NCBI RefSeq assembly: GCF_000316665.1
Contig: NC_019678.1
Span: 5,456,001 to 5,520,000 of the forward strand
Direction: 5' to 3'
From: Rivularia sp. PCC 7116
GTDB taxonomy: Bacteria; Cyanobacteriota; Cyanobacteriia; Cyanobacteriales; Nostocaceae
DNA: 64,000 nucleotides
Position 1 is the first letter of the stretch, and the number at the start of each line of letters is the position of its first letter. The position numbers and the translations under genes were made by a program. Below the pieces are notes generated by a model. The model was not told the DNA's origin. It did not search any database and saw nothing but the letters and a program-made list of their open reading frames with translations. Below, piece after piece: positions 54,831 to 64,000 of this stretch.

Positions 54831-55412
54831 TTACGTTTTTTCTTCCGACTCTGCGGGTAAATTGTTTAAACTGGCACTTTTAAGAGAACCAGTTAAAGCG
54901 GTGGAATTAGAAGCATATTGTTGTTGATTAACATTAGGACGCAATTGACGCATCAAGCTAGCCATTTCTAAAGCGTTCATTGCATAATCCCAACCATGAT
55001 TGCTTTTAATTCCCGCTCTTTCCAAAGCTTGCTGCATGGTTTCGGTTGTTAAAACACCAAATATCACTGGTACACCAGTCTGAAAAGCAGCTGCGGAAAT
55101 TCCTTTGGCGACTTCTGCCGATACATAATCAAAATGGGGAGTTTGACCTTTAATTACTGCACCCAAACAAATTATTGCATCGTATTTACCAGAAAGCGCT
55201 AATTGTCTGGCTACTAACGGCACTTCAAAACTTCCAGGCACCCAGACATAATCAACTTGAGAGCCGTGGGGATTAGTATCGACACCGTGGCGCTTGAGAC
55301 AGTCTTGACAACCTTCCACCAACTTGGTGGTAACTAAATCATTAAATCTACCAATTACTAATGCAAAACGTAAGGGTTCCGTTTGAGCAAAAGTTCCCTC
55401 GAAAACAGCCAT
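54831..55412 (-). CDS. ribH: 6,7-dimethyl-8-ribityllumazine synthase
   Basis: RibH condenses 5-amino-6-ribitylaminouracil with dihydroxybutanone phosphate, the step before riboflavin. The 193-residue protein has '[19 protein letters not shown]', '[20 protein letters not shown]', '[20 protein letters not shown]' with the catalytic histidine, and '[20 protein letters not shown]'. The last ~35 residues extend beyond the usual ~155 and look unstructured. Two genes later on the same strand lies psbZ; I infer no functional tie beyond position. Confidence 0.95.
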   Translation of the reverse strand: MAVFEGTFAQTEPLRFALVIGRFNDLVTTKLVEGCQDCLKRHGVDTNPHGSQVDYVWVPGSFEVPLVARQLALSGKYDAIICLGAVIKGQTPHFDYVSAEVAKGISAAAFQTGVPVIFGVLTTETMQQALERAGIKSNHGWDYAMNALEMASLMRQLRPNVNQQQYASNSTALTGSLKSASLNNLPAESEEKT

Positions 55413-55768
55413 AATTACCTCTTTATATAAGTTTGAATCAGCTATCAGTTACCAGTTACCAGTTAACTATCAACAGTGAACAGTATTTACCTAAAGGATA
55501 GGTTTGTCAGTTAACAGTAAACAGTAGTTTAAAGTAATAAGAACGGGTCTGTATTTCTTACGTATAATAAAAGCTCCGCGAGTTTTCGCATTGCTAACAA
55601 CTTTCATAATATAAATGAATAAGGTAAAACTTAATACACTATTTTCTTAATGACTCGTAATTGTTAAATGATAATTGGTAACTGAAAAAGAGCAGAAGAC
55701 TACCCACTTTACAAGCGGTATTCCTCTGCCCCTATGCTTAAAAATCGACGTATTGTTAAATCGGTGGC
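55413..55768. other. Intergenic region between ribH and psbZ
   Basis: GTTACCAGTTAAC-type and AACAGTGAACAG-type short repeats cover about 55440-55530. The rest is AT-rich; no gene or strong terminator is seen. A 63-codon frame overlapping the psbZ end is not credible. Confidence 0.4.
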
Positions 55769-55957
55769 TTAAACTACGAAAAAGTTTAAAACTCCGACTA
55801 TTACAACTAAAGCGAACCAAGCTCCGGAGCCAATCCAAAGGAATTTCTTAGATTCAACCCAGGTTTGAGGAGTTGCATAAGCAACGGGAACGCCAACTAC
55901 CATGACGAAAGATAAAGCGACTAAAGCTAATAAAGCAACTTGGAATATGATGGTCAT
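55769..55957 (-). CDS. psbZ: Photosystem II reaction centre protein Z
   Basis: A 62-residue protein with two membrane helices ('[20 protein letters not shown]' and '[19 protein letters not shown]'), joined by the typical '[20 protein letters not shown]' loop. PsbZ (Ycf9) stabilises photosystem II supercomplexes and the PsbK/Psb30 region. Full length, with an AGAGAAAAG ribosome region upstream. It probably forms its own transcript. Confidence 0.96.
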   Translation of the reverse strand: MTIIFQVALLALVALSFVMVVGVPVAYATPQTWVESKKFLWIGSGAWFALVVIVGVLNFFVV

Positions 55958-56388
55958 TTTTCTTTTCTCTTAGACAAATGGTTCTTAAAATCTATATTCT
56001 CTACAACTAATGTACAGTATTGGTGTTAGATTCCAGACACTCTAACAGTTTAGATTTTTTGCGCTACTCGCTGCAAGCAGATGAAAATTTTTGATATTTA
56101 TAGTACTTACGCAAACTCTATTTGTCATTGTAAGCCAAACGTCTCCCTCCGGGAGATAGCGAGTGAGGAAGTAAGGGAGAGATTTTGAAGGAAATCTGAG
56201 AGGATGATAGGAGTAATACTTTTAATTTTCCCCCGGTAGGGCGCTCCTAACAGAGACGCTTGGTTAACAGCATGTAATATCGATCGGCAAAATGCTGTAA
56301 ATCTATTGGAAGAATTATTTTGTAACAAACACTGGTGAATTGAGAATTATTCAACTATATTGTTTAAACTCTAATTTTATTGTCTTAA
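55958..56388. other. Intergenic region between psbZ and mscS
   Basis: It should hold the divergent promoters. From 56150 to 56240 runs a GTCTCCCTCCGGGAGATAGCG-type repeat followed by GGAAATCTGAGAGG; related words occur at 54735-54775. No gene is seen. Confidence 0.4.
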
Positions 56389-58176
56389 ATGAAAAGTTAT
56401 CGGCAATTACGAAATAAACAATATTTTGCGTTCTTAAAAAGGTTCCTTTATTTCGGTGCATCTATTACACTATGCTTTTTACTTAGTACTTTTTCCTTTT
56501 CACCAACTCAAGCTCAAGTTTCTAATCCGACTCCTACTGTAACTCCTGCTACTACTTCAATAAATAAATCAGCTTTAGTAGAACTTGGAGGAGAAGAACT
56601 TTTTAAAATACGTGCTGGAGTCGGAGCATTCTCTGCTGAAGAACGTGCTGAAGCGGTAAAGAATCGTATTCTGAAGCTAGCGGAAAACCCAACAAATGCG
56701 GTAGAAAAAATTAGAATAGATGACAAATTGCTAACTACTAATTTAACTTTTGAAAATCGCGTCATCTTAACTATAACAGATGCAGATGCTCGTGCTGCTG
56801 ACCAATCTCGACAAGAATTAGCTAGAAACTACCGAGAGAAAATACAAAAAGCAATAACTCAATACCGCATCCAACGCAGCCCAGATTATATTCGTCAAGG
56901 AATATTTAACAGTCTTATAGCAACGGCTCTTCTTGTAGGAACACTAATTTTATTTGCTGTAGTGTTTCCCTGGTTTTATCGGAATGTAGGTAATTTACAA
57001 AATAGCAGACTGCCAACAATCAGAATTCAAAATTTTGAACTTTTAGCAGCTACCAGAATTTCTCAAATTCTAATTTCTCTACTCAAATTACTCAGAGTTT
57101 TATTAACCTTGGGCGCATTAGTAATATACGTACCCTTGGTAATGAGTTTCTTTCCTTGGACGAGACAAATTAGTTTGCGGGTATTAAGATATTTTTTACA
57201 AGCAGCAGAACATTCTTGGGAAGGATTTCTCAGCTACTTACCGAATCTTTTTGCTCTTGGCATTATTCTTTTAATTACTTATTATTTAATTAAGTTCACC
57301 AGACACTTATTTACTTCTATAGGTAACGGGAATCTCAATATCCAAGGTTTTTACCCAGAATGGGCTGAACCTACTTTTAAATTATCGGCATTTTTAATTA
57401 TAATCCTGGCTGCAGTAATTGCTTTTCCTTATCTGCCAGGATTTGGTTCTCCAGCATTTCAAGGAATATCGCTGTTTTTAGGTTTGCTGTTATCTTTGGG
57501 TTCTAGCGTTGTAGTAGCCAATGTTGTTGCAGGAATTATTTTAATCTACACTCGCGCTTTTCAAATTGGAGACAGAATAAAAATTGGTGATGCAATTGGT
57601 GACGTAGTAGAAAAAACTTTATTTGTTACCCGCATTCGCACTGTAAAAAACGTGATGATTACTCTTCCTAATACCAGTGTTTTTACAAATCAAATAATTA
57701 ATTATACTGCTGCCGAATTGGACCCCAATCAAGCTCCTTTGATTTTACATACTACGGTAACTTTGGGTTATGACGTACCTTGGCGTAAAGTACATCAGGT
57801 ATTGGTTGATGCAGCAAAATCAACAACAAATCTTCTTTGCGAACCAGAGCCTTTTGTATTGCAAACCAGTTTAGATGACTTTTATGTTAGTTACGAATTG
57901 AATGCTTTTACTCACAATCCAAGTATTATGGCTCGCATTTATTCTGAACTGTATCAAAATATTCAGGATAAATGCAACGAAGCAGAAATTGAAATTCTTT
58001 CACCACATTATTCAGCCGTGCGAGACGGTAGTCAAATTACAATTCCAGAAGACTATCTTCCTAAGAATTATACGACACCCGGTTGGGGAATTTTTCCTCA
58101 AGGAACGATTCTAGATTTATTGAATAATAAAGCTCATAATTCAAGCCAAAATCAAACTAAAGAAAGTAAAGAGTAG
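56389..58176 (+). CDS. MscS-type mechanosensitive ion channel with large N-terminal part
   Basis: A 595-residue membrane protein. A signal peptide (about 1-43, ending 'FSPTQAQ') is followed by a periplasmic helical part (45-165), then membrane helices near 180-200, 230-260, 285-305, 330-350 and 355-390. The pore helix and MscS beta domain are seen as 'LGLLLSLGSSVVVANVVAGI', 'RAFQIGDRIKIGDAIGDVVE' and 'VMITLPNTSVFTNQIINYTA'. Such channels release solutes upon hypo-osmotic shock. The N-terminal half is unlike E. coli MscS and closer to YbdG/plant-type long members. No neighbour is linked. Confidence 0.9.
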   Translation: MKSYRQLRNKQYFAFLKRFLYFGASITLCFLLSTFSFSPTQAQVSNPTPTVTPATTSINKSALVELGGEELFKIRAGVGAFSAEERAEAVKNRILKLAENPTNAVEKIRIDDKLLTTNLTFENRVILTITDADARAADQSRQELARNYREKIQKAITQYRIQRSPDYIRQGIFNSLIATALLVGTLILFAVVFPWFYRNVGNLQNSRLPTIRIQNFELLAATRISQILISLLKLLRVLLTLGALVIYVPLVMSFFPWTRQISLRVLRYFLQAAEHSWEGFLSYLPNLFALGIILLITYYLIKFTRHLFTSIGNGNLNIQGFYPEWAEPTFKLSAFLIIILAAVIAFPYLPGFGSPAFQGISLFLGLLLSLGSSVVVANVVAGIILIYTRAFQIGDRIKIGDAIGDVVEKTLFVTRIRTVKNVMITLPNTSVFTNQIINYTAAELDPNQAPLILHTTVTLGYDVPWRKVHQVLVDAAKSTTNLLCEPEPFVLQTSLDDFYVSYELNAFTHNPSIMARIYSELYQNIQDKCNEAEIEILSPHYSAVRDGSQITIPEDYLPKNYTTPGWGIFPQGTILDLLNNKAHNSSQNQTKESKE

Positions 58177-58435
58177 AATACACTTTTACCTCACCCCGCC
58201 CGACTGGCACCCCTCTCCGCTATTTAGGAGAGGGAAAGATAACTGGGTTATTTGCCAATCTTCATACATTCAATATTCCGATACTCGTTACCGCACCCGT
58301 AAAGATATTAGTTTTATCTAATACGTCATAAATTATAATTTTTGCATAATTTTTACAGTGTATCCCTAGATATAAACAACAGACAAAAATTCAAATGAAT
58401 TAAGTCTATTCAGTTGTTTATACAAAGTAAATATT

Positions 58436-59151
58436 ATGTCTAACCAAATTAAAACGCTGCTAAAGTATTACTTTCACTTGGATTACTATTTGGAACCGCA
58501 CTACCTTTGTAGAGTGCAAATGCTACAACCAAAAAATACTCAGTAACGGCATGGATCGAGATTACTGGATGCGATGATGGTATTGCAGATAATACTTTGG
58601 AAGTTTACGGTACTGCTCGAATTAATGGACAACCAAAATGGAATATCCAACGAGGGCGAGCAGTTAAAAAAGAATGTGGTAACACAATTCAAATTCTGAA
58701 TAACTATGTTACTAACGATTCTAATTTTCTCTTGAATTTAGATTTGATGGATCGAGATAGTGGCAGTCGTGATGACAGAGTTGGCAGATTTTCTATTTCC
58801 AGCAAAATTTACAACACAAGACGTACATATCGATGGCGCAGTGGAGAAGGTGAAGCAAGCAAGCTCAATATCATTGTGAAGCCCCTTTCCCAAACTAAGA
58901 AGGAAATTCGTATCAGCGATGGAAACGAAAAGATTATCAAGAAAAATGGAGATTTTTGGGTAAATGGTCAATTTCTTGGTAATGGAGAATGGATTACTCC
59001 TACACGTTATGTTGTATTTGTGAAGCAGTGGGGTAACAGATGGTGGGTTGGAGAATTATCACGTCAAGGTATGCTCTCAACCACTGTTCTCTCCCAACGG
59101 GAAACCCTCTCCGTGAAGCCATCTCATCTCGAACGCTACGTATCTGAGTAG
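58436..59151 (+). pseudogene. Exported protein gene with a broken signal-peptide region
   Basis: The C-terminal 184 codons (58597-59151) are open, with beta-rich sequence ('YGTARINGQPKWNIQRGRAV', 'LLNLDLMDRDSGSRDDRVGR', 'FLGNGEWITPTRYVVFVKQW'). In the same frame upstream, 'VLLSLGLLFGTALPL' (58465-58509) is a clear signal-peptide core but ends at TAG (58510-58512), followed by 'SANATTKKYSVTAWIEITGC'. The likely start 'MSNQIKTLLK' (ATG 58436) is in another frame, one base off. So a frameshift and an amber codon separate start from mature protein. The protein family is unknown to me. An internal start could still give a cytoplasmic product. Confidence 0.65.
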
Positions 59152-59193
59152 TAATTGAACAGCAAATTAGGAATCTGATTGCACGGTAGTTAA

Positions 59194-59423
59194 AGTCTCT
59201 CTCCGGATACAGCTACCGTGTACACAAAAGTAGTTAAAACCATCGCCAGCCAGGGACTGCAAGTCCCTGTGTAATAGCAGAAGTCCTATAAATAGGACTA
59301 ACTATGATGTTTTATTTTGTCCATAATTTTTCAGTCGTCTTTAGACGACTTTAGCTATTAGACGGGGACTTATAGTCCCCGGCAGAGTTGTGTGTACACC
59401 GTAGCCATATCCGGAGATAGATT
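59194..59423. mobile_element. MITE-like element with ~31-bp inverted ends and nested palindromes
   Basis: The left end (from 59196, TCTCTCTCCGGATACAGCTA) and right end (to 59421, ending ATATCCGGAGATAGA) are complementary at most of 31 positions. The centre holds consecutive palindromes: CAGGGACTGCAAGTCCCTG, AGTCCTATAAATAGGACT, GTCGTCTTTAGACGAC and GGGGACTTATAGTCCCC. There is no coding capacity. Part of the centre resembles 25627-25695. Confidence 0.65.
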
Positions 59424-59549
59424 TAAAGAGATGTTTTAAATTACTCATGCAAAATATCGGGTTTTACAACTTCAGATGGAAGGGATAAATATGTAAATGT
59501 AATACACTCGACCAAGACATGCTGTATTACTAAATTACACATCTTTTTC

Positions 59550-60365
59550 ATGAAAGGCATAAGCGGAAAAAACGTTCTGGTTACGGGTGCAACTTCTGGA
59601 ATAGGTCAGTCAATTGCGGTCAGATTTGCTCAAGAAGGCGCGAATGTGGCAATTAACTATCGAAAAAGCCCTGAGGATGCCGAAGATACCGAAAAATTGA
59701 TTTATAAAGCCTGTACCGATGCCCGTTGCGGTTGCGATGGTAAAGAAATACTGGTACAAGCAGATGTATCAAAAGAATCTGATATTTTAGAAATGTTTGC
59801 CGAAGTTAAAAAGGAGTTTGGCGGACTTGATATTTTAATTAATAATGCAGGAATTCAAATAGCTGGTGAAGCACATAAAATTGAATTTGAAGAATTTGAA
59901 AAAGTAATTGACGTTAATTTAAAGGGTGCTTACTTATGCGCTCGCGAAGCAATTAAAATGTTTCTTGATGGAGGTAAAGGTGGAAGCATTATTAATGTTT
60001 CTAGCGTTCACCAAATTATTCCCAGACCTCAATATATAAGTTATTCAGTTAGTAAGGGTGGGATGCAAAATCTTACCCGTACTTTAGCTTTAGAATATGC
60101 TAGAAGAGGGATTCGAGTCAATGCGATCGCGCCCGGTGCCACTATCACCCCCATTAACGATGCTTGGACGGACGATCCAGACAAGAAGGCTAATGTAGAA
60201 AGTCATATACCAATGGGTAGAGCGGGTACTTCCGAAGAAATGGCTGCCGTCACAACTTTTCTATGTTCCGATGAAGCAGCTTACATCACCGGACAAACGC
60301 TATATATTGACGGTGGATTAACGCTTTATCCCGACTTTCTCGAACCTTGGTCTGGACAAGGTTAG
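59550..60365 (+). CDS. Short-chain dehydrogenase, glucose 1-dehydrogenase-like
   Basis: A 271-residue classical SDR. NAD(P)-binding TGATSGIG stands at residues 12-19, 'LDILINNAGIQIAG' follows, the catalytic serine and Y-x3-K are in 'NVSSVHQI' and 'YISYSVSKGG', and the C-terminus 'ITGQTLYIDGGLTLYPDFLE' is typical of glucose 1-dehydrogenase-like enzymes. An insert with four acidic and three cysteine residues ('KACTDARCGCDGKEILVQ', about 54-71) is unusual for the family and may bind metal or form a disulfide. The substrate is not fixed by sequence. Confidence 0.88.
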   Translation: MKGISGKNVLVTGATSGIGQSIAVRFAQEGANVAINYRKSPEDAEDTEKLIYKACTDARCGCDGKEILVQADVSKESDILEMFAEVKKEFGGLDILINNAGIQIAGEAHKIEFEEFEKVIDVNLKGAYLCAREAIKMFLDGGKGGSIINVSSVHQIIPRPQYISYSVSKGGMQNLTRTLALEYARRGIRVNAIAPGATITPINDAWTDDPDKKANVESHIPMGRAGTSEEMAAVTTFLCSDEAAYITGQTLYIDGGLTLYPDFLEPWSGQG

Positions 60366-60496
60366 GGAGATAAGGTAGAAGGGGAAGAGGGAGAAGAAAA
60401 TGATTGTCGAGTCCCAATCTAAAATCAGATAACTTCTAATTATTAACCTCTAACCTCTAACCTTTGACCTCCAATATTTTATTTTTAACTAATTAT

Positions 60497-62149
60497 ATGA
60501 TTCTTAAAAAATCAATTTGGCTGAATGCAGCTTTAAGCTGTTTTATAACTTGTGCTTTACCTATTTTTACGCCCAATCGTGCTGTAAGTGCGGAAAGGTT
60601 GAAGCTTTCTTTTGGAATAGTTGAAAGGTCGATTTCGGTTGATTCTTTAGAAAATTATGCCAAAACTGGTCAAGTAAATGATGAGTTAGCTACATATTTT
60701 AAATACGTTCCAAAAGAAAATAGAGGAGAATTAAGAGAAGCATTGCTTGCTCCCATTCCTTTAAATTCTGTTGAAGTTTCTCAATTTTTATATTCGCCTA
60801 TCGGAGAGAAACTTTTAGAAACTCTTTCGCAAATAGTTCAAAGCGAATTCCGCAATCGCGGACAAACCAATCGCAATAAATTTCGTCGCGGCAGTGGATT
60901 TTATGGAACTCGTTCGGCGTTAATTTTAGCGGCAAGGAAAAAAAATAATTTTAATATTATCAATATATTACGTAAATTCCCTTCTCAAACTATCTCAATC
61001 GATTTATTCCGTAGTTTAGAAATTGGATTACGAGCTAGAAATATTGTTAATCGAACTCAAAAAGCAGTTGCATTAATTAATGAGAAGTCTTTAAATAAAG
61101 CCAATAATCAAACTGTATCAAATAGTACTACCTCAAATGCATTACGAAAAGGAAATTTTACTTACCAAAAAGATAGCGTTACCCTGACGGATGTACGTCG
61201 TATCCGCAGTTTTCCCTTAGATATCTATTTACCCAGAACAAACAAACCCAGTCCAATAATTGTAATTTCTCATGGATTAGGTTCCGACCGCAGCAGTTTT
61301 GCTTATTTAGCTGAATACCTAGCTTCTAGGGGTTTTGTAGTAGCAGTACCAGAACATCCCGGCAGTAATGCTCAACAGCTACAAGCATTATTAGGAGGAA
61401 TTGCGGGTGAAGTAACTGAACCTAGGGAATTTGTTGACCGACCTTTAGACGTAAAATACGTATTGGATCACCTCGAACGTTTATCCAATTCTGATGCTGC
61501 ATATAAGGGACGTTTGAATATGGAACAAGTTGGGGTAATTGGGCAATCTTTTGGTGGCTATACGGCTTTAGCATTAGCAGGTGCTGAAATCAATTTCCCA
61601 CGGTTACAAGAGAATTGTCCGGTTGATGAAAACACTTTAAATGTGTCGCTATTGCTGCAATGTCAAGCATTAAATTTGCCAAAAATTGATTATAAGTTGT
61701 CAGATCCAAGAATTAAAGCAGCAGTGGCGATTAATCCAGTTGTTAGCAGCGTTTACGGCAAAGAAAACTTCAGCAAAATTAATATTCCAGTAATGATTGT
61801 AGCAGGAACCGCCGATACCGTTGCCCCTGCATATCCGGAACAAATTATACCTTTTACTTGGTTAACAAATCCAAATAAATATTTAGTATTAATGAACGGT
61901 GGTACTCACTTTTCAGCAATTGCAGAGTCACCTAATTCTTCAATTCCCGTACCCTCGCAAGTAATTGGTCCTTCTCCTAATTTAGCTCGCGATTATACAA
62001 ATTATTTAGCTTTAGCAATGTTCAAAACTTATGTCACAAATAATTCAGCTTTTCGCAGCTATTTAAATGCTAATTACATTAATTCTCTCGGTCAAGGTGA
62101 TTTATTTTTACGAGTAGTTAACGAACTCAGTAGTGATAATTTAAGGTAA
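60497..62149 (+). CDS. Exported alpha/beta hydrolase with DUF1400 domain
   Basis: A 550-residue protein. The signal peptide ('MILKKSIWLNAALSCFI', cleavage probably after 'AVSA') fixes the start at 60497; an upstream in-frame ATG at 60464 would hide it. A DUF1400 domain follows ('SFGIVERSISVDSLENYAKT', 'YFKYVPKENRGELREALLAP'). The hydrolase domain (about 225-530) has the nucleophile elbow 'GVIGQSFGGYTALALAGAE', the oxyanion part 'VISHGLGSDRSSFAYLAEYL' and the catalytic histidine near 'LMNGGTHFSAI'. It resembles PAF-acetylhydrolase or dienelactone hydrolase; lipid or ester cleavage in the periplasm is likely. Confidence 0.9.
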   Translation: MILKKSIWLNAALSCFITCALPIFTPNRAVSAERLKLSFGIVERSISVDSLENYAKTGQVNDELATYFKYVPKENRGELREALLAPIPLNSVEVSQFLYSPIGEKLLETLSQIVQSEFRNRGQTNRNKFRRGSGFYGTRSALILAARKKNNFNIINILRKFPSQTISIDLFRSLEIGLRARNIVNRTQKAVALINEKSLNKANNQTVSNSTTSNALRKGNFTYQKDSVTLTDVRRIRSFPLDIYLPRTNKPSPIIVISHGLGSDRSSFAYLAEYLASRGFVVAVPEHPGSNAQQLQALLGGIAGEVTEPREFVDRPLDVKYVLDHLERLSNSDAAYKGRLNMEQVGVIGQSFGGYTALALAGAEINFPRLQENCPVDENTLNVSLLLQCQALNLPKIDYKLSDPRIKAAVAINPVVSSVYGKENFSKINIPVMIVAGTADTVAPAYPEQIIPFTWLTNPNKYLVLMNGGTHFSAIAESPNSSIPVPSQVIGPSPNLARDYTNYLALAMFKTYVTNNSAFRSYLNANYINSLGQGDLFLRVVNELSSDNLR

Positions 62150-62360
62150 TTCAATAAAGGTGAGCAAAGAGGAGTAATTAAGGTTTTAATTATGAAATAA
62201 ATTTGACTATTTTTATTTATACTTTTATTATGTCAACGTTTTGGTGCGTTAGATAATGTAGAAAAACTTTTCATATTAATAGATAAATTTTCGTGCATCT
62301 AACACAACTTAAAAAAATATCGAACCAATTACCAATTACTAATTAACAATTACCAATTAT

Positions 62361-62936
62361 CTAATTAGTAAACTGCACCACTTTCTGTTCCAAAACCTGA
62401 ATAAAACCGACAGCAATTTGAATTAGCGGCCAAGCTATTAAACAAATGAAACCAGCTTTGCGTGTGGTAATATTTAAGGCTTGAGTGACTGCTATAATTA
62501 CAGCTAAAAGACTCCATAATGCTAAAATTAACTCTATGGGTCTTCCTAATAAAGGAATTAAAGTGAGAAAATTTAATACTTGAGGTGCATAGGCAAAACC
62601 AATGGGACTTAATAGATTTCTCAGTTTAACTGGTGTTGATTTTATCCATTCCCCTATCTTCCAAATGGTTAAAGTCCAAATATAATAACCAATAATTATC
62701 GAAAGTACATCAATTAAAAGCGCTAATAACAGTAAATATATTGAAGCTCGGTTAATTAATAATATAAATAGACTTCCGAAAGCATGAGAAACACCTGCCA
62801 AAATCACAATCGTTAAAGCTAATTGATTATTGAAAGGTGTATTGCAAGCGTCATCGTAAAGCTGTTCATTTAAAAGTAAAGCATTTTTTATTGTATATAA
62901 CAATTGCCATTTAGATCTATTTTGAGTTGGATTCAT
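62361..62936 (-). CDS. Yip1-domain membrane protein
   Basis: A 191-residue protein with five to six hydrophobic segments and the Yip1-type pattern 'SPIGFAYAPQVLNFLTLIP' followed by 'LILALWSLLAVIIAVTQALN'. Bacterial Yip1-family proteins are of unknown function; eukaryotic ones act in membrane trafficking. The N-terminus 'WQLLYTIKNALLLNEQLYDD' is cytoplasmic by charge. It is divergent from the unfinished gene at 63030, about 90 bp away. The preceding gap (62150-62360) has ACCAATTAC-type short repeats. Confidence 0.8.
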   Translation of the reverse strand: MNPTQNRSKWQLLYTIKNALLLNEQLYDDACNTPFNNQLALTIVILAGVSHAFGSLFILLINRASIYLLLLALLIDVLSIIIGYYIWTLTIWKIGEWIKSTPVKLRNLLSPIGFAYAPQVLNFLTLIPLLGRPIELILALWSLLAVIIAVTQALNITTRKAGFICLIAWPLIQIAVGFIQVLEQKVVQFTN

Positions 62937-63029
62937 TTGATTCCACTAGACGCTACCAGAAATTTGAATATAATCGAGTATTGATGAATATGCAATATTC
63001 AGTAGAAATATACTTGTTTATTATAGAAA

Positions 63030-64000
63030 ATGTTGAAAATTATCCAAAATATTTGGGAATGGCTGCGGGGAGAAACTTTAAAATTATTAATTTTTGCAGG
63101 TATATTATTAATTATTTGGGGAATTATTGCTCCCGTCGGTACTTTATCTTGGTGGTTAAGTACTGGTACTCAAGCTTTAGGATTAGATATAAATCCCACT
63201 CCTGATTTAATTAAAAATAATCATTTAGCTAAACCCGGAAATAAAAATTGTTACATCATCTTTCTACCCGGTGTCGGGGATTTCTCTGCTAATGAATTAA
63301 CTCAAGGAGAAGAAGTTTTTCTCAACCAATTAGCAACGCTGCATCCCCAATGTGCAATTGTAGACGATGTATTTCCCTACTCAGCAGCAAATAAAAGTTT
63401 GGGGGGACAGCGTTTTTTAGCTCCTGTATGGCGTTTTGCTTCTAAGGAACATGGCTGGTTGAAGAATGCAGATGTCTTAATTAAAATTCGTAACTTATGG
63501 CGTTTTGCTATTTCTGCCGATAATCGTTACGGTTCCGTTTATAACTTGGGAATTGCCAAAGCGATCGCCGAACGTATGAACGCTGCATCTTCGATAAATA
63601 CAGCATCTACACAACCTATCAAAATAATTCTTATCGGTACCAGCGGCGGAGCGCAAGTATCTTTAGGAGCAGTAGAATATTTATACAAGTGGTTAAATAC
63701 ACGGTTAATAGTCGTTTCAGTAGGTGGCAGTTTCGACGGTGAAACTGGTTTTAATCAAGTTGAAAAAGTATATCACCTGCGCGGTAGTCGAGATTGGGTT
63801 GAAGATGTTACCAAAATTATATTTGCAGACAGATGGTCTTGGATGGTAAATTCTCCTTTTATTCAAGCAGTAAGGCAGAAACGCTATCAAATAGTAGAAA
63901 CTGGCTCCCATACTCATGATGGTAAATATGGGTATTTTAGTACTGGGAAAATAGATAATACTCAAACAACTTATGTAGGCTTACTGTTAGAAAAAGTTGA
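63030..64000 (+). CDS. Membrane-anchored hydrolase-like protein, 3' end outside the window
   Basis: From ATG 63030 a frame stays open to the window end (323 codons). The N-terminus has one membrane helix ('LLIFAGILLIIWGIIAPVG', about 16-36). The following part starts 'CYIIFLPGVGDFSANELTQG', contains 'IKIILIGTSGGAQVSLGAVE' (a GTSGG elbow as in alpha/beta hydrolases) and 'VVSVGGSFDGETGF', with a histidine in 'ETGSHTHDG'. This suggests a serine-hydrolase fold facing one side of the membrane. I do not recognise the family. The gene is divergent from the Yip1-like gene. Confidence 0.75.
   Translation, partial: MLKIIQNIWEWLRGETLKLLIFAGILLIIWGIIAPVGTLSWWLSTGTQALGLDINPTPDLIKNNHLAKPGNKNCYIIFLPGVGDFSANELTQGEEVFLNQLATLHPQCAIVDDVFPYSAANKSLGGQRFLAPVWRFASKEHGWLKNADVLIKIRNLWRFAISADNRYGSVYNLGIAKAIAERMNAASSINTASTQPIKIILIGTSGGAQVSLGAVEYLYKWLNTRLIVVSVGGSFDGETGFNQVEKVYHLRGSRDWVEDVTKIIFADRWSWMVNSPFIQAVRQKRYQIVETGSHTHDGKYGYFSTGKIDNTQTTYVGLLLEKV

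Overview
The window comes from a cyanobacterium, most likely a filamentous, Nostocales-type one (inference). The evidence is the gene content: petM, psbZ, ycf39, ycf66, an nblR-like regulator, four acyl-lipid desaturases and an FdC2-like ferredoxin. The AT-rich composition, many GCGATCGC (HIP1-type) sites, and intergenic heptamer repeats of the TGCCCAA type agree with this. The DNA looks chromosomal: mostly housekeeping and photosynthesis genes, with intergenic regions full of small palindromic and MITE-like elements. I see no transposase, integrase, phage module or CRISPR array.

Layout. 1-9 kb: remnant of a HEAT-repeat gene, an SMI1/KNR4 protein, rarA with a C-terminal extension, a Coq4-like protein, a solitary ParD-type antitoxin, an iron-sulfur photolyase, a zinc-ribbon protein, and a hicB-hicA pair whose toxin has a premature stop. 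9-19 kb: pdxA, petM, ycf39, nadK, an nblR-like regulator, a DUF192 lipoprotein, a DUF2949 protein, trpC and lpdA. 19-27 kb: a caspase/EF-hand/EAL fusion, tRNA-Ser, ferredoxin, a secreted nuclease, an inositol-phosphatase-like gene, a PD-(D/E)XK protein, an orphan formylglycine-enzyme-type C-terminus resembling a diversity-generating retroelement variable region, and a NucA-type nuclease with a lamin-tail domain. 27-36 kb: a DnaJ/TPR protein overlapping hisZ, a 2x[4Fe-4S] ferredoxin, ycf66, gnd, a Ser/Thr kinase with a PsbP-like tail, and a glycosyltransferase-TPR protein. 36-46 kb: two unknown proteins, a diiron hydroxylase fused to a flavin reductase next to a MarR regulator with a palindromic operator, an aspartate aminotransferase, a second kinase, a TAXI-type receptor and a methionine-gamma-lyase-family enzyme. 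46-53 kb: desC, desA, desB and convergent desD, then proA. 53-64 kb: a membrane zinc-ribbon protein, tRNA-Gly, ribH, psbZ, an MscS channel, a broken secreted-protein gene, an SDR dehydrogenase, a DUF1400 hydrolase, a Yip1-type membrane protein and an unfinished hydrolase-like gene.

How the genes fit together. Most are single transcription units separated by repeats and terminators. The clear co-transcription candidates are dnaJ/TPR-hisZ (TAATG overlap), hicB-hicA (TAAATG), the MarR regulator with the hydroxylase-reductase (8-bp gap), proA with the zinc-ribbon protein, and possibly the photolyase with a 31-residue hydrophobic ORF (ATGA overlap). The desaturase set (delta-9, delta-12, omega-3, delta-6) would allow synthesis of 18:4 lipids.

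The most unusual items are the caspase/EF-hand/EAL fusion, the hydroxylase-reductase fusion with its operator, and the orphan DGR-like variable cassette. Several genes are decaying (HEAT protein, hicA, FGE-type fragment, secreted protein at 58.4 kb), and at least five families of small palindromic elements are present, four of them in two copies.
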